In this document: one piece after another, positions 22,274 through 34,100 of the stretch | Layout of the letters: each line of letters opens with the position of its first letter | How positions within the stretch are numbered: the first letter of the stretch is position 1 | Assembly: GCA_963675035.1 (NCBI GenBank) | Contig: OY776112.1 | Location: forward strand, 375,724,055 to 375,788,054 | Length of the DNA stretch: 64,000 bases | Origin: Allygus modestus | Lineage: Eukaryota > Arthropoda > Insecta > Hemiptera > Cicadellidae | Direction of reading: 5' to 3' | Translations under genes and position numbers: made by a program | Notes under the pieces: generated by a model | The model's input: only the letters and a program-made list of their open reading frames with translations | What the model was told of the DNA's origin: nothing | The model's database searches: none

Positions 22274-25200
22274 TTTTAAAAGTAATGGATTTGGGAATTA
22301 AATCAATACAATCTAAAAGGAATAAACCATTATTTTAACTATGTTACAAAAAGTAGGACTTTACCCACCTTCAAGCAAGAATACCAAGAAAAAAGTGGTG
22401 CCTACAGCAAACCGCCTAGAAAAAGGAAAAACATAAACTATAACTTAGAAAAAAATATTCTTATACTGGAAGAAACATAAATTTAATTTATTTCGGCAGA
22501 GGTGGGTAGAAAAAGTTATCACAAACAAGCTCATCACAGGGTTGTGAAGGGTCTTTTGTTATCTTTGTGGTGGGGGGGGGGGTAGGTGGTTGAAGGGGTG
22601 GAGGGTGAGTATATAAGACTAAATTATCGGTAACCCTATTACTGGGAACCAGCGTTCTTATCATTGTTTTAGTTACTTTGGAGATAACTATTTTTAATGG
22701 CACTCTAATAAAATATTTATTCATAAAATTATCCAATACTATACAAATTAAAATTAATTAATTTTTTTTTAATTAGCCACACATTGTTTTATTCTTACAC
22801 TCCTAAAATTTTGGTGGTTTGTATTCTAGAACACTATAACTTCATAATTAGATTACCACTTTGAGAACACTGTTATGTTTGTTTAAACTTCATATTAATA
22901 AGACCTATGAAAAATAAAATATAATTTTACTATATAAAGTAGGCTACTATATTAAATACTAAATACTTGTGGGTCGCAGATATTCCTATAGCTTTATTAG
23001 ATGTACTGTTTACTGGAGAAAATAGATAAAAATGTATACATTTCACGCCTGATTCATATTGAAAAAATCAAAGTGCATTATAAATAATTACATTTGATCA
23101 GTTAATTATTTAAAAAAATATTTTAAAAGTTCAACCTAGGTCTTAAAAATGATACACAACAATAATAGTTTGAACTAATTTTCTTTGGGTTTTCCAAGAG
23201 TCACCCTTGGAAACACCATAAGGCTGTATGGCTGCTTAAGGAACCTTCGAAAAGACGCAGATTTACCACTTTTTTCTCACTTAATTATATATTTGGATGT
23301 ATTTCAAATGACAAGTTATATTTATTGCTGGTGGAAAAATCATTTCGTATTCCTCAGAGTACCTTGCAGTAACAAGGGTTGACACTGGCTGAGTCATAGA
23401 TTAGACTTGAGAAACCAGGACCAAAATGTAAAATGGATTTGTAATTAATTTATCAGGAGCGGTCTTCGTGAAATGTGTGGAAGTATAAATAAAACAAGAT
23501 TTATCAGACGGTATCATTTGTAATGCTTTAAATAGACAAACAAAATTCATATCTTAAAATGTTTTATTAATTACCTTTATCCGAAATTTCTGATGTTATG
23601 CATATATTTTTACCCATAAAGGAATTATATTGTTGTTATCGGTTTTGTTTCAAAGGTAAACAATGATTTTAATTAGCAATAACGGTAATACATTTTAAAT
23701 AAAAATTTGCAAAATGTAATTAACTGTAATATACCAAAGTTATAAATTAAATTTATACGTCTTCCGGTATTTCATGTCTCTTACACTTGCTCACTCACAA
23801 TACCTACTTGCAAGTGAGTATGTAAGACAGTATTAATGTAAAAAAAACTCACAATGCCTCGATTTAGATCGTTCATACTAATAATTTTCAGGCCTAATTT
23901 AACTATTTTATTTCTATAGGTATTGTATTTTATAAATTTACATTAATTATAGTCTGGGTTGGAATTTATTTTAACGATTACTATTGTTATTATCATTTGC
24001 AATAATGTAATATAAATATTTGTTTACGTTTATTACGAAATCAAATAGGAATAATTATTTATTGATATGACAACTACGTTCCCCGCAAGGCCATTACGCA
24101 GCTATAGGTTTTGAAGTTATGAAACGTTTAATTTAATCAATTTTTGAAAGTATATTAAATATGACTCCAAAACATTATTATTGGTATTTTAAAGGTTTAC
24201 TGAATGCGAATGTTTTTCAAGCTCACAAAAGGCACAACTTAAGGGTTAGACTTTTTGATTGGTACCAAACATATAAAGATACATGACAAACACACTTACT
24301 ACTAAATGTAGTAAGTGTTCAGAGCACCTGCTAATTATTAAACTAAGTTATTAATTATGAGAATGCATCTAAATTAACAAAACATTCATTTTCAGCCTAT
24401 GTGAGATAACTATAATTTGTTATCCTCAATAACTTATTTACTCTTGTGCGTTTTATTTTATATAATATAAGTTTGAATGAAACCCTTAATTTATCTAACT
24501 TCACCGTTAACGTCTTCTAATGTTATTAACCTGCAGAGATAACATTGTTCATGTCTATGTAATGACCTATGAGCTATGTAATGTTTACACAAACATGATT
24601 CAACTCGTTTTATTCTACTTCGAGTAATTTCTTCAGGAATGTAATACAGTTTTGATGATATTATATGTATATGAGTTTACTTAATCTTAAAATGTAAAAA
24701 AAGTCTTCACTTATAACATTATTTCTATGTATTAGGTTTGATAAAGTCAATGTTACAAATATTTTCTGGTTTAATCTATATGCATTCCATACTATTTTAG
24801 GTATTTTTTTAACGTTGTATAACCTGAAGAAGAAAAAGTACGTACCAAGCTAAAAGAAGAGATTTATAAGCAAAGCTTAATGAATTGCAATTTTTTATTT
24901 ATTTTCCTATACATTTATGGTGAAACAAACGATAATACCATAATCAGTCGAGGAGTTAGAAATACCTACGTTAGTTTAATTGTACGTAGCATAGTTTTTT
25001 GAAATAGATATGAAATGGAAAAGAGATTAAATACTTTTACTTTTAACTTATAATATATAAACTAGAAGGTACCAAAGAATGAAAAGCCTTCAAACATGGA
25101 GATAACATCTAATGTTTATGCTGAGGGTTTAGATTAAAATATAACATTATACGATAAATTCACGATACAAATATGGTCAATTAAATCATACTTTGACTCG

Positions 25201-26879
25201 ATTATGAAATCTTAAACTTTATTTTATATTTATAAATCAGATTTCACCGTATAACTTCACTTATTTATGCAAAATAAATATCTAAACTTATCTTTAAATT
25301 TAAATACCTGAAATAACGTTTGCCCAGACACTAGCAAACTTCGTTGACACAAAGAAAATCGCTCAACTCAGGTTAGTGAAGTGGAACTAAACAAATTACC
25401 CCGAGCCAAGAAGGAATTCACTTTCATCTCAAGTTCACGGAGATGTTGTTTACATCCTGTGCCCAAACTTCGTTGCTGAGATTCTTTTACAAATTAATCT
25501 TATCTTGCGTTTTTGCCTCACTTCCTTAATAGCTTTAAACTCTTGTATAGTTCCTGGATTATTGTTTTTAAAAGCCTCCATCAGTTTACTTGCTAGATTG
25601 GCAGTTACCCTTATATTATTCTATAGTACAATTTAATACATATAATTTTATATAATACATTACTACTTTGTATAACTAGCTTTCCCACTGTTATCAACCA
25701 AACTGATAGCCTTTGATTTATTCAGCCTGATCGTTAAATCAATGTTGTTCGTATGATTCCACCCAACAAAGCTTTAACGGTCTTAAGTTAACATAAAAAC
25801 GTTTGATTATCTAAACATATTAACACATAAAAAAATTATGTACAATACACATAATAATTAATTAATGGTTAACAAAATGTTTCAAACAAATATTGTTCTT
25901 AATAAAACCGATTAATCCCAATGGCTTGCATGTATATCCCTATACATTTTACAGTGCGTAGAGAATACGCCCTATTATATAAATTTTTGTCACTGACAAC
26001 ATTAATAAATCTTTATAACATCATTTCAGATAAACATTAAAGTATAACTGGCAAAATAATATCGTATAATATGTTTCGCTAGATATACCGGGTGGGCTAT
26101 AAAGAATTAGTTACAGTATTCAACAAATATGAGGAAATAATCTCCTTAGACCCCAATTTAGCATAATTATTTTAATATTTTATCCATTCTGTACCAGTTC
26201 CGAATATTCCAACGTATTCATTTTTCGCTGTAATGTTTTAAAACGAATAAGTATGCAACTGCTAGTGAACTAGTCATTTCAACATAAAATATCTTTATTT
26301 AAGTGTTACTTAACCTAGCATGTGTCAATAACACTGTGCGAAAACGCCAAATTGTCTACTTAAGTTGATAAATCCTAACGATGTACTATATAATTTTATC
26401 ACACATATTAAATGTAACAAAATATTTATTTTGAAATTGAATCATTGAAATAATGTTCAGGTCAGGAGGGCTTTAGCACATCATAATCAGGTGGTATAGT
26501 TTAACCCCCAGTGAATTACTGATGTGATTTAATTATCATTAACTAATACAACTTAATACCGCTTAGTTAACATGTGCCTGTAACCTCTGTTCTAAAATAT
26601 CAATCATACTTTTTAGTTTTTTTTTTATAATACTTGGTATTTTTGTATCATGTATAAACAAATATAAGTTTAATAAGCTGCAATGGAAGAATAATTAACT
26701 AACTGTTATAAAGGTTAAACTTCACATATCAGAACGAAAACTTTTACGTAGCGCAATGAGGATTTATTGGTATTCCTGTCCCAATTCTCCCAACTGTGCC
26801 TGCGGACTATTTTTATGATACTCATTTAGATTATCATTACTCATTATGATAAATCTTTGGCCATCAACTGCTATCTGAC
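22274..26879. other. AT-rich host DNA, nothing recognised
   Basis: Only short frames. A perfect 11-bp stem (ACACTTACTAC...GTAGTAAGTGT) lies at about 24293-24320. No gene support. Confidence 0.6.
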
Positions 26880-27160
26880 TGGTTTATACTAGCACAGAGG
26901 TCGACATTGGGTACAACAAAATGAAAATGTCACAGTATTTATGCCACAGTCACAGTCTTTTTGCCACAGTCTTTTGGCTATCCAGTGTGACCAACTTCCC
27001 TTCCATGGTTCCTCCTCGTCACTTCTGTTGGCTTGACTCCCAGTTGAGATTAGTTACTACGTCTAGACTTTCCACTCTTTCCGGTGGCTGTTTAATATCC
27101 CAAAAGGAGACATTCCTAGCCGGGTCCTCTTAATCTTCCCAAAAACAAACAACAACAAAC
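26880..27160. repeat. Second copy of the dispersed repeat family, with AACAAAC tail
   Basis: Shares the head of the 13680-14140 repeat (TCGACATTGGGTACAACAAAATG, GTCTTTTGGCT, CAACTTCCCTT), diverges after that, and ends in AAACAAACAACAACAAAC. The shared 5' head with different 3' parts fits a composite SINE family. A 70-codon frame over it is incidental. Confidence 0.5.
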
Positions 27161-27714
27161 AAGTACATAGTTATTTGATAAAACAACGAAGCCTCGTCAT
27201 GGATGGTATAATACCCCATGTAATGCCCGACATGTATCTTAAAGGCACAAACCCATGATGCTCCGTACACACTGTGCATCCTAAGTAAGCACTGTGTAAT
27301 ATATTCATGAGCTTTTTCTAACCCAGCTGCTCAAGCGTTTGTAATGAAGTAATTTTAATTAGTATTACAATTGTTGATATAACAATACTATATTATCAGT
27401 CTAGAGAAATATTGTTTTATAAAAGATTATATTTCTTAAATATAAGTATAAAAAACCTTATAATATGTAAAAGGCTTGTTAAAAAGATGTTATTGGCTAT
27501 GATGTGGAGAGTTATGGGTTTTAAAAAGTAATATAACTTATTTACTTACGTCAATCAATCCTTTTCTTATCTTGTGCTCAAAGGTTGGGAGAGCATTGCT
27601 AAGTTTATTATTACATATAGTTATATATTTATAAATACGTTTTTGTTTTTATAAACCTACTGCTTGAAATACAGTTGCTTTTAAATTTGGGGGAACCTTT
27701 AACACATTACAAGT

Positions 27715-27800
<86 letters not shown>

Positions 27801-29979
27801 CAGAAAATTTAAAATGCTGTTTCCCGTTAAAATTAAATAAACAGTTTTTCAAATATTATTTGTTATTTGTTTCGTTAACCTGTAATAAACCATACATTAC
27901 CATAATAGTAATAGTTTTACGTTACTGAGTTGCTTTGGAAGGAAAGTACTGATAATTGCAAATCTTATTGATTTAATCGGTGATATAGCTAAATTTAAAT
28001 AAACGGCAAAGTTTACAAGGGTCGAAACTCAAACGCAAGGGTCCCAAGGGTCGAAACTAACATTTTGTGTTAGTTATGTTTATAAAATCAACACACTCGA
28101 AACAATAACTAATGTTTCGAGCATTGCAAAGTAACGGCCTGGGGGCTAACGGCCTGGGGCCTAACGGTACAACATTTTACGGAAGACACATACAATATGT
28201 AAACTTAATTGATATTGTAAAAACAAATATAGTCCATGCGGAAGATGAGAATACTTTGTGCAAATAATATGGAAAAATTGCGGAAAGAGTTTACAATATT
28301 ACTCGCACTACCTTACAACCTAAGGCTAGGATATTAAATTGTTACATGTTTCCAGTGTTTCCTCATCAATTTATTCCCCATAGAATATATTTATGACACT
28401 TGAACTATATTCACAGTACATGTTCCCTGTATATAAATTTACTTCATGCTTTTTAACTGATTTCAAATTTCTTTCATAAAGTCTATTATGATTGGCAATT
28501 ATAATTTTAATTATTTACTAGCAATCAGACTCATAAAGCTCTCTATGTATTTAGTCTATCATGAAATACAAACCTTTTGGTTTTTTATAAAATATATAAA
28601 CGTATAGTTTTTGATTTTTTTATAAACATTTCCATTGTTTTTCACAATACTACGGTTGTTTTAGCAAATGAATATGTTAACTATGTTTCCTAAATAGTAT
28701 GTGCAGGAAGACAATATTTGACCTAAAAACGGAGAAGTACAATTCGGGTAAAGGCGAAAAGCAAAGCTCCTGTGAAGCAATATATCACAAAGATGGTAGC
28801 AGATCAGAGATCACATGTTAAAATGAATTATGGCACTCTTGGCGACCGAAGTTGTCTCATCGCTTATAACTTTAGAAATGTAGGAAATTTATTATAAAGC
28901 TTTTTAACTGTGGTGGGTTTTCGCTTTTTTACAAATAAGTGACCTTAAAAGAATGAAATCTTACATTTTAAACAGCGTTTACAATGATAACTATAATCGT
29001 AGGCTTTGTATTATTTTGTATGGGTCATATTTAGACGGCATTTAACATTTTCTAAGAATGTCAAAATGCATATTTTGTAACTGTACTGTTTTTGAGTTCA
29101 GATGAGGTTTATTAAATCTGGTTTAAGTCCCACACTCAGGTAGTCGTCCGAGTACTTCAGCATTGTTCATGCCTCTTCCTGAAAAAATCTATTTGAGTAA
29201 TGATTAGTTTTTAAGACATATTTTCTCTTAAAATCCTAGGATATTTTTGAATAAGAAACAATTTGATTTCTTCATCAATCTACATAATGTTGTTCGTTTG
29301 CCTTCAGTTCAGTTTTTACCTTACATGAGACATCCGGCGTAAAACCGCTTAAGGCGAGATTTATGACAGTAACCGTTTATTAACTTTCTTTAATATTACT
29401 TTAACTGATGTTAAAATCAAAATTTTTATTAAATGGCCCTGAACAAATCTCGTAATTTAATAATTTAATATTGGTGATGTAATAAAAAGGTGAAGCATAA
29501 AGGTACCCAAACAAAAAAACCAAGCCAAAAACGACAAACCGTCGTTAGGGTGTGTCTACAGGGTGTATAGAATTGCTTGCAAGGAATGTGTTATAAGTTT
29601 TTTTGGGTGTTGTTCAAGTGGTGTAAAGCCCGTGAACACATTTGTTTATGTTTTATTTTAATCCAATTAATATTGTAACACAGCTATACTAACTAAAATT
29701 TAGTGCCATCCTTTTTAAATAAATAGTATATTTTCAATATAAATTGAAAATAATGTACAAATGGTTTAGCTGTAATTCATTTCAATTTAAATAAAAAAAA
29801 AAAAACATAATTTAATTTTACGTTTACCAGAACGTTGTAATAGTGTTTACACTTTTAACGACTTTTAATATGCATTACAGTACCTTATATTGTCTCTAAA
29901 ATAGGTTTTACGATTACTCATTTGAACTATAGTTAGTTATTATCTAGTAGTTATAACTAAATAAAAATAATATGTTTTA
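27161..29979. other. AT-rich host DNA with a long (AT)n tract
   Basis: Contains an (AT)n microsatellite at about 27719-27796, a 9-bp-stem hairpin at 28096-28121 (CTCGAAACA...TGTTTCGAG) and a doubled TAACGGCCTGGGG motif near 28130-28165. No gene seen. Confidence 0.6.
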
Positions 29980-29985
29980 CAGAAG
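29980..29985. repeat. Target-site duplication of MavB, left copy (CAGAAG)
   Basis: CAGAAG directly before AGTAGGG; the identical CAGAAG follows CCCTACT at 53278-53283. Six bp is the Polinton length. Confidence 0.97.
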
Positions 29986-30503
29986 AGTAGGGATGGCTAA
30001 GATATAGCAAGCCAATCAGAAGCCAGCATTTTGGTCACGTGACTTGTGACGTCATTAGGCTCCGCCCCCAAGATGGCGGCGCCCATGTCGGCTTCACATT
30101 TTTCCCGCCAAATTTTCTAACCTCACTTTTTTTCCCGCCAGATTCCCTAACCTCACTTTTCTCCCTCCAGATTGTGCAGTGTTGCCAACCTATGGTTATT
30201 ATATGCAGTATTATATATATATATATATGCTCTATGCTATTATACTCTATACGCTACCAACCTAGCGGAGCTAAATAAGGTAAGTAAAAAGTCAGTTTGT
30301 TATAAAATAAGTTTATTAGATATATGTATATATGTATAATAAAATAGATATATGTATATATGTATAATAAAATATAATATATAAACAGTTAACATAATAA
30401 TAAAAGAATATACATATAAAAAGTTAATAATAAAAAAAACAAAGAGTAATATGAAAAAAGTTAATAATAAAAAACTAATATAAATGATTATATAAAAACT
30501 AGC
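29986..30503. repeat. MavB left terminal inverted repeat
   Basis: Runs from AGTAGGG to ...TATAAAAACTAGC. The outer 180 bp are GC-rich and hold promoter-like sites (separate entry). The inner part is AT-rich with ATATGTATATATGTAT repeats and the complement of an AATAAA signal. Mirrors 52668-53277. Confidence 0.95.
30011..30160. promoter_or_regulatory. Compact promoter-like site array in the TIR
   Basis: Reading inward: CCAAT box (30012-30016), palindromic E-box GTCACGTGAC (30034-30043), perfect CRE TGACGTCA (30047-30054), GC box CCGCCCC (30062-30068), YY1-like AAGATGGCGGC (30070-30080), E2F-like TTTCCCGCC (30101-30109 and 30131-30139), alternating with AACCTCACTTT (30119-30129, 30149-30159). 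The same order, reversed, is in the right TIR. Site identities rest on known animal consensus sequences; function is inferred. Confidence 0.6.
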
Positions 30504-30880
30504 GATCCACCGTATCCTCTATGGCCCTCAGCGGTCCTCTGTGGCCTCCTCCCTGAAACAAACAAAAACACCGTTAGTCGACTGAAAATCCAGTTGTAAC
30601 CTGTTAAAATACAGCTCTGTGATTGGTCGGAATAAACTCGCACCCCATTGGTCGTCTTAGGCGTTCTGATCGCTGATTGGTCCATCCATACACCTGTACC
30701 GTTGGCGGCTTACCTCGTTCACTCTGTTCCAGGCTTTTGTGGTGGTCAGAGGTCTCTGCGCTGCTCAGTTTTTTGATATTGTGGTATAGTGAGTTTGTGA
30801 TAGTATTGTGCAATTGCAGTAAGTGCTAGCTATAATTTACCGTTATTATTTAACGCGTATTATATTTTTATTTAGTGTAC
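30504..30880 (-). other. Outward-facing spliced-looking unit beside the left TIR
   Basis: Minus-strand counterpart of 8461-8724. Donor CGAG|GTAAGC and acceptor TTTGTTTCAG define a 161-bp intron (30553-30713), conserved in place and length in MavA. The last exon (30552 to 30501) ends in CGCTAG at the TIR edge, just as the RING gene ends at the other TIR. Short exons, no sure start codon, no recognisable domain. Confidence 0.35.
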
Positions 30881-31169
30881 CGGGGCTAACCTCAATTTTA
30901 TTGCATAACATAACCCTAATTTGCGTGTCTAATATAACATTACAATTTGAGTCTAATATAACCTCACTTTATTAGTTTAATTTCATTTACTCAAGTCGAG
31001 GTTTTACAAAACCTCACTTTTGCTTAACATAACCTCACTTTACTATTTTCATTTTCTAGCCCTAGTGTTGTATTTACTCAAGTCAAGGTTTTACATAACC
31101 TCACTTTTTCCCTAACCTCACTTTATTGTTTTGATTTATTATTTAAATTTTATTTTGACTTAAGTAGTA
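30881..31169. promoter_or_regulatory. PolB upstream iteron region
   Basis: Five copies of AACCTCACTTT (30960, 31010, 31031, 31097, 31114), two of them inside a roughly 35-bp direct repeat that starts TTTACTCAAGTC (about 30986-31020 and 31073-31107). The motif is shared with the TIR. Position suggests a PolB promoter or origin-associated iterons. Confidence 0.5.
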
Positions 31170-34100
31170 ATGGCTAGTGTTGTTGAGCCTGTCGAAGTCC
31201 TCAGTGACGAGCAGGCGTATGTAAAGAAATTCCACTTGTACGGTACTAAAACAATTTTCAAATTTTCTAACCCCCCTCCCGATACTAGTGAGATAGATTG
31301 GCTCAGACAAGGTTTCGCCAAAATTGTCAATGAGATGAAAGGCCAAGCCCATGAAAACGATCAGCTCGGCTTTACATTGCAGAGTCTTAACCTAAAAGGT
31401 AGAGATCCGGGGTTTGTTGCTTTTCGGCCCGCTGGTGAAATTGAGGAAGACATCCTTTGGCAAATTTTTGGGGGAATAGTACAGTCAAATTCTGAATCCA
31501 TCAAGTCCACGGACACTTTTAAAGTAGAATGTACCCGAGTTAATCTCCCTGTAGGTTCTGGAACTCGCAAAAGACCCGGTATCTTTAACAACTTTGAAGA
31601 GGAGTGTAAGGCGAGGAGGGGAATAGTAGTTATTAACAACAAAGATAACTTGTGTCTCCCTAGAGCTTTGGTGGTGGCTATCGCTCATGCTACAAAAGAT
31701 CCTCAGTACAAAGCGATTCGTCAGGATGATAAAAAAAGGCAAACCGTTAGGGCTCAGGAACTTATTCGGCGGGCTAGGGTGGAGATGTCCGAGGATGGCG
31801 CTGGGATCCCTGAACTTGAAAAGTTTCAAGACTTGCTGAAAGATTTCAAAATTACCGTGTTCAACTACGATAGGAAAGGCCGGGATGTTTATTTTGAGGG
31901 ACGTGTTGAAAATGCTAAATTTCAAATTAACTTGCTCTTTCATAACGGCCACTATAACGTAATCACTAGTCTGACTGCCGCTTTCGCCTGCGCTTATTTC
32001 TGCGAAGCGTGCCACGTCCCTTACGATCACAAAGCTAAACACAGATGTTCAAACATCTGTTCTCAGTGTCAGACCATCTCACCTCCCTGCAAAGAGGAGC
32101 ATGGAGGAATAGTTTGTCCAAAATGTAACATGACTTTGAGAAACCAGTGGTGTTTCACTGCTCACCAAGTCGATAGATGTAAAGAAGTTAAAAAATGCCC
32201 TGACTGTGGTAAATTAATTTGGATTAGAGACAGATCCACACCCCACAAGTGCGGTGAAGTCTATTGCAAACCTTGCGGTTCCTTCCAAGATCCTAATCAT
32301 AAATGTTTCATGCAGCGAGACGAGGGTAAGCCTAAACACAAGGACTACCTATTCATTTTCTTTGATCTGGAGACTCGCCAAGACGAGTCTCTCCCCTCTG
32401 ACCCCGAGCAAAAATTACATAAAGTAAACTTGTGCGTTTCTCAGCAGTTTTGTTTTAATTGTATAGAGTCTAGATTCTGTATGACATGTAGAAACCGTAC
32501 GAGAGTCTTCAACTCTGACCCGGTTAAAGATTTCATGGAATATGTCATGGAAGTCAGGAAACAGTTCAAAAATGTCTGTGTGATCGCCCACAACGGCCAA
32601 GGCTTTGATTTTCAGTTTTTGTTAAAGTATGTGTTGGAACAAACTAAATTCACACCAGATCTGGTCATGAGGGGAACCAAAATTATTCTCATGGAAATGG
32701 ACAACGTGAGGTTTGTGGACTCACTCAACTATTTCCCCATGGCCCTCGCTGCGCTCCCTAACGCCTTCGATCTGCCTCCCGAGAGAAAGAAGGGCTACTT
32801 TCCCCACTTGTTTAACACTCTGGCAAACCAAGATTATGTAGGTCCTATGCCCGACAAGCAGTACTACTGCCCGGGATCAATGTTTGAAAAGTCCCACAAG
32901 GCCTTTGAAGAATGGTACAATGCGAGAGTGGCTGAAAACTATGTCTTTGACTTTAAAAAGGAAATTTTAGAGTACTGCATCTCTGATGTAGAGATCCTAG
33001 CTCAGGCCTGTCTTAAGTTCAGGTCGATATTCCTCAAAGAGTGTAATGTCGATCCTTTCCTAGAGGCTGTAACGATCGCTAGCGCCTGCAACTTAACCTT
33101 CCGCCGCAACTTTTTAAAACCAAACACGATCGGCCTCATCCCAAAGAACGGCTACCGTTTAGTGGATCACCAATCAGCTATCGCTATTCAGTGGCTCAGC
33201 TGGGAAGAAGAGAAGCGTGAAGTGAGGATCGAGCATGCGGGGCGGAGTAAGGAAGTAAAGATTAACGGGCTAAAAGTAGATGGGTTTGACGGGGAAAACA
33301 TCTACGAGTTTCACGGGTGCTACTGGCACGGTTGTCCCAAATGCTTCCCGTACAATCGAGAGGCTCCTCTGAAGGAGGATCCCTCGGACTCACTTCACTT
33401 GAGATACGAGAGAACCAAGTCCAAAATATCTAAGTTTAATGACTACGAAGAAGTCGAAATGTGGGAATGTGAGTTTCGAAAAGTAAAGAAAGTACAAAAG
33501 CTCACACACTTGGACTCTCTCCCCATACTAAACACCCTTCCTCTAGACCCTAGAAACGCTTTCTTTGGAGGCAGAACAGGCAACTCCAAGACTTACCACA
33601 AATGTGAAGGGGAAGAAACAATCCAGTATGTGGACGTGTGCTCTCTCTATCCGTATGTGTGTAAGTACGGTAAGTATCCCCTTGGTCATCCTACGATTTA
33701 CGTGGGTGACAGGGAGTGCAGACAGAGAGGGCTCGGTGTAGATGGTTTGATGAAATGTAAAGTCCTGCCGCCTCGGGATCTCTACCACCCGGTACTCCCA
33801 GCCAAAATGAACAAGAAACTCATGTTTGCCCTGTGTAGGACTTGCGGGGAAACTCAAAACCAAGGGGAATGTTTTCATGAGAGTGAGGAAAGGGCGTTGG
33901 TAGGGACTTGGACTATGGACGAGGTGAGGAAGGCTGTAGAGAAAGGCTCCGTTGTCCTCGACATCTACAAACTGTGGGAATATAAAATGGCAACATACGA
34001 GAAAGGGGGGCTTTTCACCGACTTTATCAATAAATTCTTAAAAATGAAGCAGGAAGCCTCAGGCTATCCTAGCTGGTGTGAGACTGAACAGGACAAAGAC

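Noticed and set aside
22488..22736. Pro-rich minus ORF over a G-rich tract
   Set aside because: Produced by a simple GGGGTGG-type run; no conserved features.
27649..27852. 67-aa ORF with an Ile-Tyr run
   Set aside because: Translation of an (AT)n microsatellite.
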